From assembly GCA_045660065.1 (NCBI GenBank), contig JAZRDC010000026.1, forward strand, positions 1-64,000: 64,000 nt of DNA, read 5' to 3'. Source of the DNA: RGIG2094 sp045660065 (GTDB lineage: Bacteria; Bacillota; Clostridia; RGIG6154). Below the pieces are notes generated by a model. The model was not told where the DNA came from. It worked only from the letters and a program-made list of their open reading frames with translations, and searched no databases. Shown here piece by piece: positions 1 to 7,941 of the stretch (position 1 is the first letter of the stretch; each line of letters begins with the position of its first letter). The position numbers were made by a program, and so were the translations under genes.

Positions 1-1
1 C

Positions 2-52
2 CTGTCAAATATTGCAGAGTCAAAAGGAAAGAAACAGGAGGCAGGCAAATGA
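2..52 (+). CDS. C-terminal tail of an ABC transporter permease (probably PotC-like), partial
   Basis: An open frame enters from the left edge (first full codon at base 2) and ends at TGA 50-52, giving a 16-residue charged tail that reads LSNIAESKGKKQEAGK. Its stop overlaps the ATG of the PotD-like gene in an ATGA arrangement, so the two are probably translationally coupled. Permease identity is inferred only from the neighbour: in spermidine/putrescine operons potC commonly precedes potD. Nothing in these 16 residues is diagnostic. Confidence 0.5.
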   Translation: MSNIAESKGKKQEAGK

Positions 53-1251
53 AAAAAATAATTGCACTTGTTTTTTCTGTTATTATCCTTGCAGGCCTGT
101 TTACAGGTTGTGGAAATAATGATGAAGTTTTAACCCTTAATGTTTACAACTGGGGTGAATATATTTCCGATGGTTCGGAAGGGTCACTTGATGTTAACAA
201 AGAGTTTGAAAAGTATTATTACAGTGCATACGGACAGAAGGTTAAAGTTAACTACACAACTTATGCGAGCAACGAAGATATGTATAATAAGATTTCAAGC
301 GGTGCGGCAAGCTATGATGTTGTTATTCCTTCTGACTATATGATTGCAAGAATGATTAAAGAGGATATGCTTTTAAAACTTGATTTTGAAAACATTCCAA
401 ACTTTAGTTATATAGACGAGCAGTACAAAAATGCTTACTACGATCCTACATCAGAATATAGCGTGCCTTATTTATGTGGATATGTGGGAATTATATATAA
501 TATGTCTATGATTGATGGTGAAATTTCAGACTGGAATTGCTTGTGGGATGAAGCCAACAAAGGCAAGATTCTTCAGTTCAACAATCCAAGAGACGCTTTT
601 GGCACTGCCCTTTACCATAAAGGCTATGATGTAAACAGTTCTGATAAAACTGAATGGAACGAAGCCAAAGAACTTTTGAAAGAGCAGAAGCCTTATGTTC
701 AGAGCTATGTTATGGACGAAGTTTTCAATAAGATGAAAAATGGTTCTGCGGCTATTGCGCCTTATTATGTGGGCGACTTTTTCACAATGTATGAAGATAA
801 CGAAGACCTTGCGGTTGTTTACCCAAAAAGTCAGACAAATATTTTCGTAGATGCAATGTGTATTCCAAAGGTTGCAAGAAATAAAGAACTTGCAGAAGCA
901 TATATAAACTTCTGTCTTACAGAACAGATTTCCGTTGCAAATGCAGAATATGTATGCTATGCATCTCCAAATATTCTTGTAAAGGACAATGAAGAATATA
1001 TTGAATATATGACTGACATTCATGAAGATGCTATTGAAATTCTTTATCCAGAAGGCGGCATAAATGCAAGTTATTATCAGAATCTTTCACCTGAAATGCT
1101 CGCATATATGAATTCATTATGGGAGGAACTTAAAATAGAAAATTCAGTTGGTGCATGGGTTTACATCTTTGCAGGACTGATAGTTGGAGTACTTTTATTA
1201 TTAGCACTTGTAAATATGGTAAAGAAAAAAATTTACAGTAGATATTATTGA
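49..1251 (+). CDS. potD: PotD-like spermidine/putrescine ABC transporter substrate-binding lipoprotein
   Basis: Extracytoplasmic solute-binding protein of the polyamine (PotD/PotF) family that would deliver spermidine or putrescine to a PotABC permease. The 400-residue product starts with a lipoprotein signal (hydrophobic run, then LFTGC with the acylated Cys at about residue 21). It continues with the family's LNVYNWGEYI start and the 'SYDVVIPSDYM' region. Unusually, it ends in a strongly hydrophobic segment (about residues 363-390) followed by a Lys/Arg-rich tail, as if also anchored by a C-terminal transmembrane helix. The start is supported by AGGAGG at 37-42. It overlaps the upstream permease tail by 4 bases and is followed by a strong terminator, so it is the last gene of its operon. 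Family assignment is firm; the exact ligand is inferred. Confidence 0.9.
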   Translation: MKKIIALVFSVIILAGLFTGCGNNDEVLTLNVYNWGEYISDGSEGSLDVNKEFEKYYYSAYGQKVKVNYTTYASNEDMYNKISSGAASYDVVIPSDYMIARMIKEDMLLKLDFENIPNFSYIDEQYKNAYYDPTSEYSVPYLCGYVGIIYNMSMIDGEISDWNCLWDEANKGKILQFNNPRDAFGTALYHKGYDVNSSDKTEWNEAKELLKEQKPYVQSYVMDEVFNKMKNGSAAIAPYYVGDFFTMYEDNEDLAVVYPKSQTNIFVDAMCIPKVARNKELAEAYINFCLTEQISVANAEYVCYASPNILVKDNEEYIEYMTDIHEDAIEILYPEGGINASYYQNLSPEMLAYMNSLWEELKIENSVGAWVYIFAGLIVGVLLLLALVNMVKKKIYSRYY

Positions 1252-1260
1252 TAATATTGA

Positions 1261-1289
1261 ACGTGGTGTATTATACACCACGTTTTTTT
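1261..1289 (+). terminator. Rho-independent terminator after potD
   Basis: A perfect 10-bp stem (ACGTGGTGTA with TACACCACGT, loop TTA) is followed by six T residues, 10 bases after the potD stop. It closes the transporter operon. Confidence 0.92.
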
Positions 1290-1406
1290 GTCAACATTGT
1301 CAACATAAGACCGCAAAAACAGAGGTACGCAAAAGCCAAATTCCTTTCAAAGTACTTTTTCTCGGTAAAGCACGCAACCATTTTAAAAGGTGTTTTTTGC
1401 ATTTTA
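1290..1406. other. Intergenic stretch between two terminators, unexplained
   Basis: This 117-base segment lies between the potD terminator and the minus-strand terminator of the esterase gene. It holds a short direct repeat (TCAACA twice near 1290-1306). An open frame crosses it on the plus strand (1248-1436), but that frame runs through both hairpins and has no ribosome site. I see no promoter or known RNA motif. Confidence 0.35.
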
Positions 1407-1434
1407 AAAGCCACAAGGATTTCCTTGTGGCTTT
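1407..1434 (-). terminator. Terminator after the CE12-like esterase gene
   Basis: A 13-bp perfect inverted repeat (AAAGCCACAAGGA / TCCTTGTGGCTTT) lies 13 bases beyond the minus-strand stop at 1448. On the minus strand it runs into a short, interrupted T tract (CTTTTAAAATG). It is a strong stem with a modest U tract. Confidence 0.75.
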
Positions 1435-1447
1435 AGCTTTAAATTAT

Positions 1448-3142
1448 TTATCTAATCATTGGAATATCATATACATCAGGTTCATTGATATATTCTTTTA
1501 ATGATGAATCTGATTCATAAACCAATCTCATAATATGACTCGCTACCCATTTTGCACCATTTTCGTTATAGTGAACGCCATCAACTTCGTTATCTTTCTT
1601 CATAACACTCTTGTTTCCATATTTTCTGAACCAGTCATATGAACCTTTACGCAAATGAACTGTGTCGAATCTTACTTTATTTCCCCATTCGTGGAAAATT
1701 TTATCAGTGTATTCAAAGAGTGGAAGATATACAACACCTTTGTCTTTATATTCTTCTGCAACTTCTTTCATTTCACCAAACAATTTTGTAAGATTTTCAG
1801 GACTTTCTTGCCACTCATCTTTATAGTTATCTTGTGAATAATGACCTGTTGTTGAAGTAAGAATTGGTGTTACACCCGCTTCTATTGCAGTATCAAGCAT
1901 TTTTCTCAAGTTATCTTTAAAGTATGTTATGTCACTGCCTTCAGGCTTTGTTTCATCTTCTCTTAAAGCTCTCCATGAATAAACCCTTACTGCGTCTGAC
2001 GGAAGCTTGCTTAATTTTTCTTCACCGTAAGTAACAGTGTTATTATCGATATTATAGCTATCAACAGGTCTATAATCACTACTAACTTTTGTATACTTAA
2101 CACCATTTACATCCCAAATATCAGCACCGCTCTGATACAAGTCATTTATACCCAATCCAATGATTACATAATCACCCGGTTTTGCTTGTTTAATAAATGC
2201 CTGATTCCAACGGCTGGTTTCGTAATCGTAATAAGGAATGCCGTCTTTCAAAGTTATTAAAGTGAATTTGCCATTTTTATCAACTGTACCCGGTTCACCG
2301 TAAAGATAACTGAATGTACTTCTACTTGCAACACCGGTGTTATTAACTTTAACACCTTCTGCTACATAATCCTGAATGTAAGCACCCCAACCCTGTCTTG
2401 GGTATACACTGTCGCCATAAGTCTGACAAAGTGAGTCACCAACTAAATGAACTGTGATAGCATCTGTTTCAGAAACAAGCGATTTTGAAGGAGCTACAGG
2501 AATCATAGTTTCTTCATCATTCCAGATAAATACTTTAACTTTCTTTGTGTTTGCAGGAACTTCAAAATTTGTGCTTGCATTTTTTGTAACTTCAATATCT
2601 GCAAAGAGTGCAGTTACTGTTGTTGACTTAACGTCGAGAAGTGCATTATCTGCGCCATATGCTGCAACTAACACTTTCATTGTTTCATTGTAGCCATATT
2701 TGTTTTTAACATCTACTGAAACATTAAGAGCATCGCCTTCTGCGATATATGCTCTATCATCTGCATCAACTGCAACATCTAATGATGCAGTATAAAGTTC
2801 ATCTGTTACAACAGCAGTTTTTACAGATGCTGAAACATCTTCGCCTGTGGCATTATCTCTTACATAGATGCCGTAATTATCAATTTCACCGTTGAATTTG
2901 AATTTGGTAACATACTTGCCATTGTTTCCTTTGTCTGGTGTTAACTGAGCAACATAAGCAACATCTGAAGCGTCTTCATTTCTGAGCATAACGCTTACGT
3001 CTTTTGCTTCAGCATACCCTTCAACATAAACATTATAGATTGAACCTGAAATGTTTACAGTTGAAACCTCTGTTGTTTCAGCAAATGCAACTGTTGGAAT
3101 AAGCATGCAAAATACTAAAACTAATGCTAAAAATCTTTTCAT
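1448..3142 (-). CDS. Secreted SGNH esterase, rhamnogalacturonan acetylesterase-like (CE12 type)
   Basis: Predicted extracellular carbohydrate esterase of 564 residues. I start it at the ATG at 3142 because AGGGGGA lies just upstream and the product then begins with a clean signal peptide (MKRFLALVLVF..., cleavage near AFA-ET, residue 21). A longer reading to 3205 would run through the promoter. Residues 30-220 look like two beta-rich, Ig-like modules. The SGNH catalytic domain follows, with block I GDSL at 235-238, GLGINDL as block III, and a C-terminal DGVHYNENGAKW carrying the catalytic Asp and His. The GDS...GWG start and DxVHxNxxGA end resemble rhamnogalacturonan acetylesterases, which deacetylate pectin side chains. 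The family is well supported; the substrate is inferred. Confidence 0.78.
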   Translation of the reverse strand: MKRFLALVLVFCMLIPTVAFAETTEVSTVNISGSIYNVYVEGYAEAKDVSVMLRNEDASDVAYVAQLTPDKGNNGKYVTKFKFNGEIDNYGIYVRDNATGEDVSASVKTAVVTDELYTASLDVAVDADDRAYIAEGDALNVSVDVKNKYGYNETMKVLVAAYGADNALLDVKSTTVTALFADIEVTKNASTNFEVPANTKKVKVFIWNDEETMIPVAPSKSLVSETDAITVHLVGDSLCQTYGDSVYPRQGWGAYIQDYVAEGVKVNNTGVASRSTFSYLYGEPGTVDKNGKFTLITLKDGIPYYDYETSRWNQAFIKQAKPGDYVIIGLGINDLYQSGADIWDVNGVKYTKVSSDYRPVDSYNIDNNTVTYGEEKLSKLPSDAVRVYSWRALREDETKPEGSDITYFKDNLRKMLDTAIEAGVTPILTSTTGHYSQDNYKDEWQESPENLTKLFGEMKEVAEEYKDKGVVYLPLFEYTDKIFHEWGNKVRFDTVHLRKGSYDWFRKYGNKSVMKKDNEVDGVHYNENGAKWVASHIMRLVYESDSSLKEYINEPDVYDIPMIR

Positions 3143-3176
3143 TTTATTCTTCCCCCTAAATTGGTAATATATTATA

Positions 3177-3205
3177 ATTTTACTACAATGAGCACGCTTT
3201 GTCAA
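3177..3205 (-). promoter_or_regulatory. Sigma-A-type promoter for the CE12-like esterase
   Basis: On the minus strand a consensus TTGACA (3205-3200) is followed, after 17 bases, by TAAAAT (3182-3177). It lies 35 bases before the ATG at 3142 and just past the mutS2 stop (3211). The esterase can therefore be transcribed independently of mutS2. Confidence 0.8.
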
Positions 3206-3210
3206 CGATT

Positions 3211-5580
3211 TTATCTCATTTTTACAACTGTAACTCCTGCTTCTCCCTCGCCATAAACGCCGAGTCTGAATTCAGATACTGCACGGTGTCCTTTTAGGTG
3301 CTGATGTATTGCATTTTTCAGTGCTCCTGTTCCCTTACCGTGAACAATTGTAATTTGCGGCAGATTAGCAACTACTGCATCATCTAAAAACTTTTCAACT
3401 TTTAAAATTGCATCATCTGCATACATTCCGCGAACATCAAGTTGTGGTGAAATAGTTGCTGCTTTGCTTATAAATTCTTTTGATGACACATAATTTCTTG
3501 CAATTTTTTCGGATTCATTTTCCTCTGCAGTTCTTAAGTTTTCCACAGGAACTGTCATTTTAAGAATTCCCGCCTGAACCAAAACATTGCCTTTTTTGTC
3601 AGGTGCACTTAAGACAGTTCCGTTTGAATCTGTATCTGTCACATAAACAACAGTTCCAGGAATTAGTTTTTTAGGAATTTCACCTTTATTCTGAAGAACA
3701 ACATTTTTATTGCGTCTGCTTGCCGTGTTTTTCTTGTTTTTAAGGTCTTTTCTGATTTTTTCAAGTTCTTTTAATGCTTCATCATCTTTTTTCTGTTTTT
3801 TAAGATTGATGATTTCTGCAATCATTTCATCAACTTGCTTTTGTGCATCAGAAATAATTTTTTCCGCCTCAAGTTCTGCTTTTTCAATAAGTTTATCTTT
3901 TTGCTGTTCTATTTTTTTCTTTTCAGATTTAGCGGTTTGTTTGAATTCCACAGCATCTTGCTTTAATTTTGCTGCTTTTGCGCGTTCTTTTTCTGCCCGA
4001 AGTCTGTTTTCTTCCAAATCGGACAAAATGTCTTCAAACTTAATATTTTCACGTGACAGATAACTTTCTGCCTCTTTGATTATTTCATCATCAAGACCAA
4101 TTCTTCTTGAAATTGCAAATGCATTAGATTTACCCGGAACACCGATATTTAATCTGTAAGTAGGTCTTAAGGTTTTAACATCAAATTCACAGGAAGCGTT
4201 TTCAATTCTGTCTGTGCTCATTGCATAAAGTTTAATTTCACTGTAATGAGTAGTTGCAACAGTTTTTGCTCCCCTTTTTCTTACAGTTTCCATTATGGAA
4301 ATTGCAAGTGCTGCACCTTCTGTAGGGTCAGTTCCTGCTCCGAGTTCATCAAACAAAACAAGACTTCCTATTGACACATTGTTAATTATATCAACAATTG
4401 TTGTCATATGAGATGAAAATGTACTTAAATTCTGTTCAATACTTTGTTCGTCACCGATATCAGCATAAATATCTTTGAATACAGAAATTTCACTGTCATC
4501 TGCAACAGGGATTAAAAATCCGCTTTGTGCCATAAGGGACAAAAGTCCGATTGTTTTAAGGCTGACAGTTTTACCGCCTGTATTTGGGCCTGTGATAACC
4601 AGGGTGTCAAATTCGCCGCCTAAATAAATGTTAATAGGCACAACTTTATTTGCGTCTATCAATGGATGTCTTGCTTTTTTTAAATTTACAATTCCATCGT
4701 CGTTAACGCGAGGTTTTAAAGCATTAATTTCCACTGCATATTTTGCTTTTGCAAAAACAATGTCGAGTTTTGATAAATACTTGATATTTTCAAATAAACT
4801 ATCGCCAATCTGCGCAACTTTTTTAGACAGTTCTCTTAAAATGCGTTCCACTTCACGCTTTTCTTCTATTTCAAGTTCTCTGATTTTGTTATTTGCCTCA
4901 ACTACTGCTGCAGGTTCAATAAACACTGTTGCCCCTGTTGAAGATGTGTCGTGCACAATACCTTTTACACTTGCTTTATGCTCTGCCTTAACTGGAACTA
5001 CATATCTTCCTCCCCTTGTGGTTACAATTGGTTCCTGAAGATATTTTGAATAGTTTTCCGATGTAATAAAGCCATTCAATGTTGATTTAATTTTATTATC
5101 AAGTTGTGAAAGTGAACGCCTGATATTCATTAAGTCACTCGATGCGCTGTCTGACAAAGTTTCTTCGTTTAAGATTGCAGAGTCTATCTCTTTTTCAAGG
5201 CTCTCATATGGATATAAATTTTCAATGTATCCGTTAATTATAGGATATTCTTCCAACTCTTCCCCATAATCATGATAAACTCTTGAAACGCGAAGCAAAG
5301 TACAAATTGACAAAAGTTCTTTAATGCTGAGCACACCATCTGCCATTGCTCTTTTTATTAAAGCATCCTGATTTTCAAGTCCGCAAGACGGCGGTGCAGA
5401 ATATTTAAGAAGCAAAACTGATGCCTGATCTGTTTCATCAAGCAGGAATTTCACATCATCAATATCCGTTTTGGGGCGTAATTTTAAAATTCTTTCTTTT
5501 GTTTTTGTACCCGTTGCATGAGCAGATATTTTTTGCAGTATTTTATCATATTCAAGTGTTTTTAAAGTTTTGTCATTCAT
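3211..5580 (-). CDS. mutS2: MutS2 family ATPase/endonuclease with Smr domain
   Basis: A 789-residue MutS2, the usual family length. Read in order: MutS core and lever region, Walker A GPNTGGKT at 331-338, Walker B region with DELGAGTDP, a long Lys/Glu-rich coiled coil (about 520-640), and a C-terminal Smr domain with LDVRG and HGKGTGAL motifs (about 710-789). MutS2 lacks the mismatch-binding domain of MutS. It has been linked to suppression of recombination and, in Bacillus subtilis, to rescue of collided ribosomes. Its ATG overlaps the stop of the upstream SGNH gene (ATGA at 5580-5577), so translation is probably coupled. It is the last gene of a three-gene unit driven from the promoter near 7823-7851. 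Confidence 0.96.
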   Translation of the reverse strand: MNDKTLKTLEYDKILQKISAHATGTKTKERILKLRPKTDIDDVKFLLDETDQASVLLLKYSAPPSCGLENQDALIKRAMADGVLSIKELLSICTLLRVSRVYHDYGEELEEYPIINGYIENLYPYESLEKEIDSAILNEETLSDSASSDLMNIRRSLSQLDNKIKSTLNGFITSENYSKYLQEPIVTTRGGRYVVPVKAEHKASVKGIVHDTSSTGATVFIEPAAVVEANNKIRELEIEEKREVERILRELSKKVAQIGDSLFENIKYLSKLDIVFAKAKYAVEINALKPRVNDDGIVNLKKARHPLIDANKVVPINIYLGGEFDTLVITGPNTGGKTVSLKTIGLLSLMAQSGFLIPVADDSEISVFKDIYADIGDEQSIEQNLSTFSSHMTTIVDIINNVSIGSLVLFDELGAGTDPTEGAALAISIMETVRKRGAKTVATTHYSEIKLYAMSTDRIENASCEFDVKTLRPTYRLNIGVPGKSNAFAISRRIGLDDEIIKEAESYLSRENIKFEDILSDLEENRLRAEKERAKAAKLKQDAVEFKQTAKSEKKKIEQQKDKLIEKAELEAEKIISDAQKQVDEMIAEIINLKKQKKDDEALKELEKIRKDLKNKKNTASRRNKNVVLQNKGEIPKKLIPGTVVYVTDTDSNGTVLSAPDKKGNVLVQAGILKMTVPVENLRTAEENESEKIARNYVSSKEFISKAATISPQLDVRGMYADDAILKVEKFLDDAVVANLPQITIVHGKGTGALKNAIHQHLKGHRAVSEFRLGVYGEGEAGVTVVKMR

Positions 5581-6683
5581 TCTTTGTTTTCAATCCTTCT
5601 TAAAATTGCATCAATCTGTGCTCCTATAACATCTGCCATTTTCATAAATCCAATGTCTGTCGGGTGGCATCCGTCAACTAAACAAGCATCACTGTCAGCT
5701 CCCATAAAAAATTGTGAGCCATCTATGAAATACACATTTTCATCACCGTTTTTAATGGCATTAATATAGGTTTCCATAATAATTGTTCTTCTTAAAGTTG
5801 TTTCTTTAAATTTTGAAAGATTTTGTACTTCATCGCAAACAAAATAAGGCGTAGATATAAAAATAATCGGCAAATCAGGGTGCTTTTCTCTTACAATTTT
5901 ATACCCTCTTTCGTGGGTTTCTTTTAAGTATTCCGGATTAGGTGCATTGTAATCGTAATCATAAACAAAAATGCTCATATCACGACTTGCAATATATTCC
6001 ATAACTTCAGGTTCTGCTTTAGCACTTCCTGAAAGCCCAAGATTAATATAGTCAACATTATTTCTTCTGTTGATAATTGCCTGATATGTATTTCCAGGTC
6101 TTGATGCACATCCCCCTTGAGTAATCGATGAGCCGTAGTAAAGAATCGGTTTGATGTCAATATATTTTTTACCTTCTGAAACTGTTGCATCTTTCTGCAA
6201 ACCAATATGAATACTTTCTAACATTTCGTATGTCATCAGATTTAAAGTAAAGCTTCTTTCTTCGTTATTGCCAAAATGTTTTATACCTTCAAATTCCTGA
6301 ACAACTGTATCTTCTTTTGGAATGTATCTTCCTGCAAAAGTACTGCTACCATCGTTACGGTCAATATACAAATCGCACGCCTGTCTGGTTGATGACATAA
6401 ACGATGGTTCCCAGTGGAATTTTACTTTGATTGCAACATATTTAGAATTTGTGGTAAATCTTACTCTGAAGCCTGTACTGCATTTACAACCCCAGAAAAG
6501 ATGACTATATGTATCCATAATCTTTTTGGGCATACGCCAAAAGCCTTCTCCTTCAAAAGAAGAAGGATCAGCACCATAGATTGCAAAAGGTTTTTGTTTT
6601 GCATCGTAGTATTTTAAATCTTCAATACCAAGTGTAGATTCAATTTTAAAATTTTTATCAATATCTTCAAGTTTAATTTTCAT
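5577..6683 (-). CDS. SGNH/GDSL hydrolase, second of a tandem pair
   Basis: A 368-residue intracellular-looking SGNH hydrolase without a signal peptide. The N-terminal half is a beta-rich domain containing ACDLYID, resembling the GxDLY module that precedes SGNH domains in this type of esterase. The catalytic domain has block I YGSSITQGG, NLGLSGSAKAEPEV as block II, and DGCHPTDIGF with the catalytic Asp and His near the end. The start is set at ATG 6683 because AGGTGA sits 7 bases upstream; the GTG at 6692 lies inside that ribosome site. It is very similar along its whole length to the gene at 6693-7784, indicating local duplication. The substrate is unknown, probably an acylated sugar. Confidence 0.85.
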   Translation of the reverse strand: MKIKLEDIDKNFKIESTLGIEDLKYYDAKQKPFAIYGADPSSFEGEGFWRMPKKIMDTYSHLFWGCKCSTGFRVRFTTNSKYVAIKVKFHWEPSFMSSTRQACDLYIDRNDGSSTFAGRYIPKEDTVVQEFEGIKHFGNNEERSFTLNLMTYEMLESIHIGLQKDATVSEGKKYIDIKPILYYGSSITQGGCASRPGNTYQAIINRRNNVDYINLGLSGSAKAEPEVMEYIASRDMSIFVYDYDYNAPNPEYLKETHERGYKIVREKHPDLPIIFISTPYFVCDEVQNLSKFKETTLRRTIIMETYINAIKNGDENVYFIDGSQFFMGADSDACLVDGCHPTDIGFMKMADVIGAQIDAILRRIENKE

Positions 6684-6692
6684 ATCTTTCAC

Positions 6693-7784
6693 CTATAACC
6701 TTCTGCTTAATATAGTATCAATCTGATTTCCAATTATATCTGCCATTTTCATAAATCCTAAATCAGTAGGATGACAACCGTCTGCTACGCAGCAATCCCC
6801 TTCGTTTATGTTAAAGAACTGGGCACCGTCTATAAAATATACATTTTTATCGCCGCTTTCAACCGCATTAATGTATGTCTGCATTACAGTTGTTCTACGC
6901 TTTATGGCGCCTTCGTGCCATTGCCAATGTGCAGACATATTATTATCATAATCAGGTTTTGTTATGAAAATAATCGGCAGGTCAGGATTTTTTTCACGAA
7001 CAATTTTATATCCTCTTTCGTGAGTTTCTTTTAAATATTCAACATTTGGTGCGTTATGATCATAATCATAAACAAAAATACTCATATCACGGTTTGCAAT
7101 GTATTCCATAACCTCAGGTTCTGCTTTGGCTGAGCCTGAAAAACCAAGATTAATATAATCTATGTTATTTCTTCTGTTGATTATTGCCTGATATGCGTTG
7201 CCCGGTCTTGATGCGCATCCGCCTTGTGTAATTGATGAGCCATAATACAAAATCGGTTTAATATCAAGATACTTTCTTCCTTCTCCCAAAGTTGCATCTT
7301 CCTGAAGTCCGATTTTAATATCTCCGAGCATTTCGTAGTTCATAAGATTTACAGTAAGATATCGTTCCTCTCTGTTACCAAAGTGAATTACTGCTTCATA
7401 TTCTTCATATACATCTTTAGGTGGTGTAAATCTTCCGGCAAATCGGCTTACGTTTTCAAAGTCAACATAAAGATCACAGCATCTGCATCTTGTTTCAAAC
7501 ACAGTTGGGTCTGAATAAATTTTCACTTTTACAGCAACATATTCTGAATCTGTTTTAAATCTTACTCTGAAACCTGCACTGCATTTACTGTGCCACAAAA
7601 GATGATTATACTGATCGCTTATGTGTTTTGCCATACGCCAGTATTCTTCTCCTTCAAAAGTTGAAGGGTCTGCACCATATAATTTAAAAGGTGCTTTTCT
7701 TATATCGTGAAACTTAATATCGTCAAGCCCCAAGGTGGACTCCACTTTAAAATTCTTATCTACATCTTCAAGTTTAATACCCAT
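6693..7784 (-). CDS. SGNH/GDSL hydrolase, first of a tandem pair
   Basis: A 363-residue paralogue of the next gene, sharing the same two-part layout: N-terminal beta domain with CCDLYVD, then an SGNH domain with YGSSITQGG, NLGFSGSAKAEPEV and DGCHPTDLGF. The ATG at 7784 is preceded by GAGGTG, so the GTG at 7793 is rejected. The two copies diverge most in the segment before the C-terminal catalytic block (about residues 285-300), where this copy carries extra His and Trp residues. That may mean different substrates. It is the first gene of the unit SGNH-SGNH-mutS2, with a sigma-A-type promoter 40-65 bases upstream. Confidence 0.85.
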   Translation of the reverse strand: MGIKLEDVDKNFKVESTLGLDDIKFHDIRKAPFKLYGADPSTFEGEEYWRMAKHISDQYNHLLWHSKCSAGFRVRFKTDSEYVAVKVKIYSDPTVFETRCRCCDLYVDFENVSRFAGRFTPPKDVYEEYEAVIHFGNREERYLTVNLMNYEMLGDIKIGLQEDATLGEGRKYLDIKPILYYGSSITQGGCASRPGNAYQAIINRRNNIDYINLGFSGSAKAEPEVMEYIANRDMSIFVYDYDHNAPNVEYLKETHERGYKIVREKNPDLPIIFITKPDYDNNMSAHWQWHEGAIKRRTTVMQTYINAVESGDKNVYFIDGAQFFNINEGDCCVADGCHPTDLGFMKMADIIGNQIDTILSRRL

Positions 7785-7822
7785 CTCTATCACCTCAAAA
7801 GTAATTTAAATATTCACTTTAT

Positions 7823-7851
7823 ATAATACCATTTTTGAATATTTTTTTCAA
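7823..7851 (-). promoter_or_regulatory. Sigma-A-type promoter for the SGNH-SGNH-mutS2 unit
   Basis: On the minus strand TTGAAA (7851-7846), a 17-base spacer and TATTAT (7828-7823). It lies divergently from the tmcAL promoter, with 36 bases between the two -35 hexamers. Confidence 0.65.
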
Positions 7852-7887
7852 TAGAAACCTATAAATTTGCACATATTTATTTTAAAC

Positions 7888-7916
7888 TTGTTAAATATTT
7901 AAATCTATGTTATACT
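7888..7916 (+). promoter_or_regulatory. Sigma-A-type promoter for tmcAL
   Basis: TTGTTA (7888-7893), a 17-base spacer and TATACT (7911-7916), about 25 bases before the tmcAL ATG. Confidence 0.75.
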
Positions 7917-7941
7917 AAACAAAAAAACTTTGGAGAAGTTT

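Noticed and set aside
526..1023. 165-residue minus-strand ORF inside potD
   Set aside because: Antisense shadow of a firm coding sequence, with no ribosome site or recognisable domain.
1248..1436. 62-residue plus-strand ORF after potD
   Set aside because: It runs through two terminator hairpins, has no ribosome site and starts inside the potD stop region.
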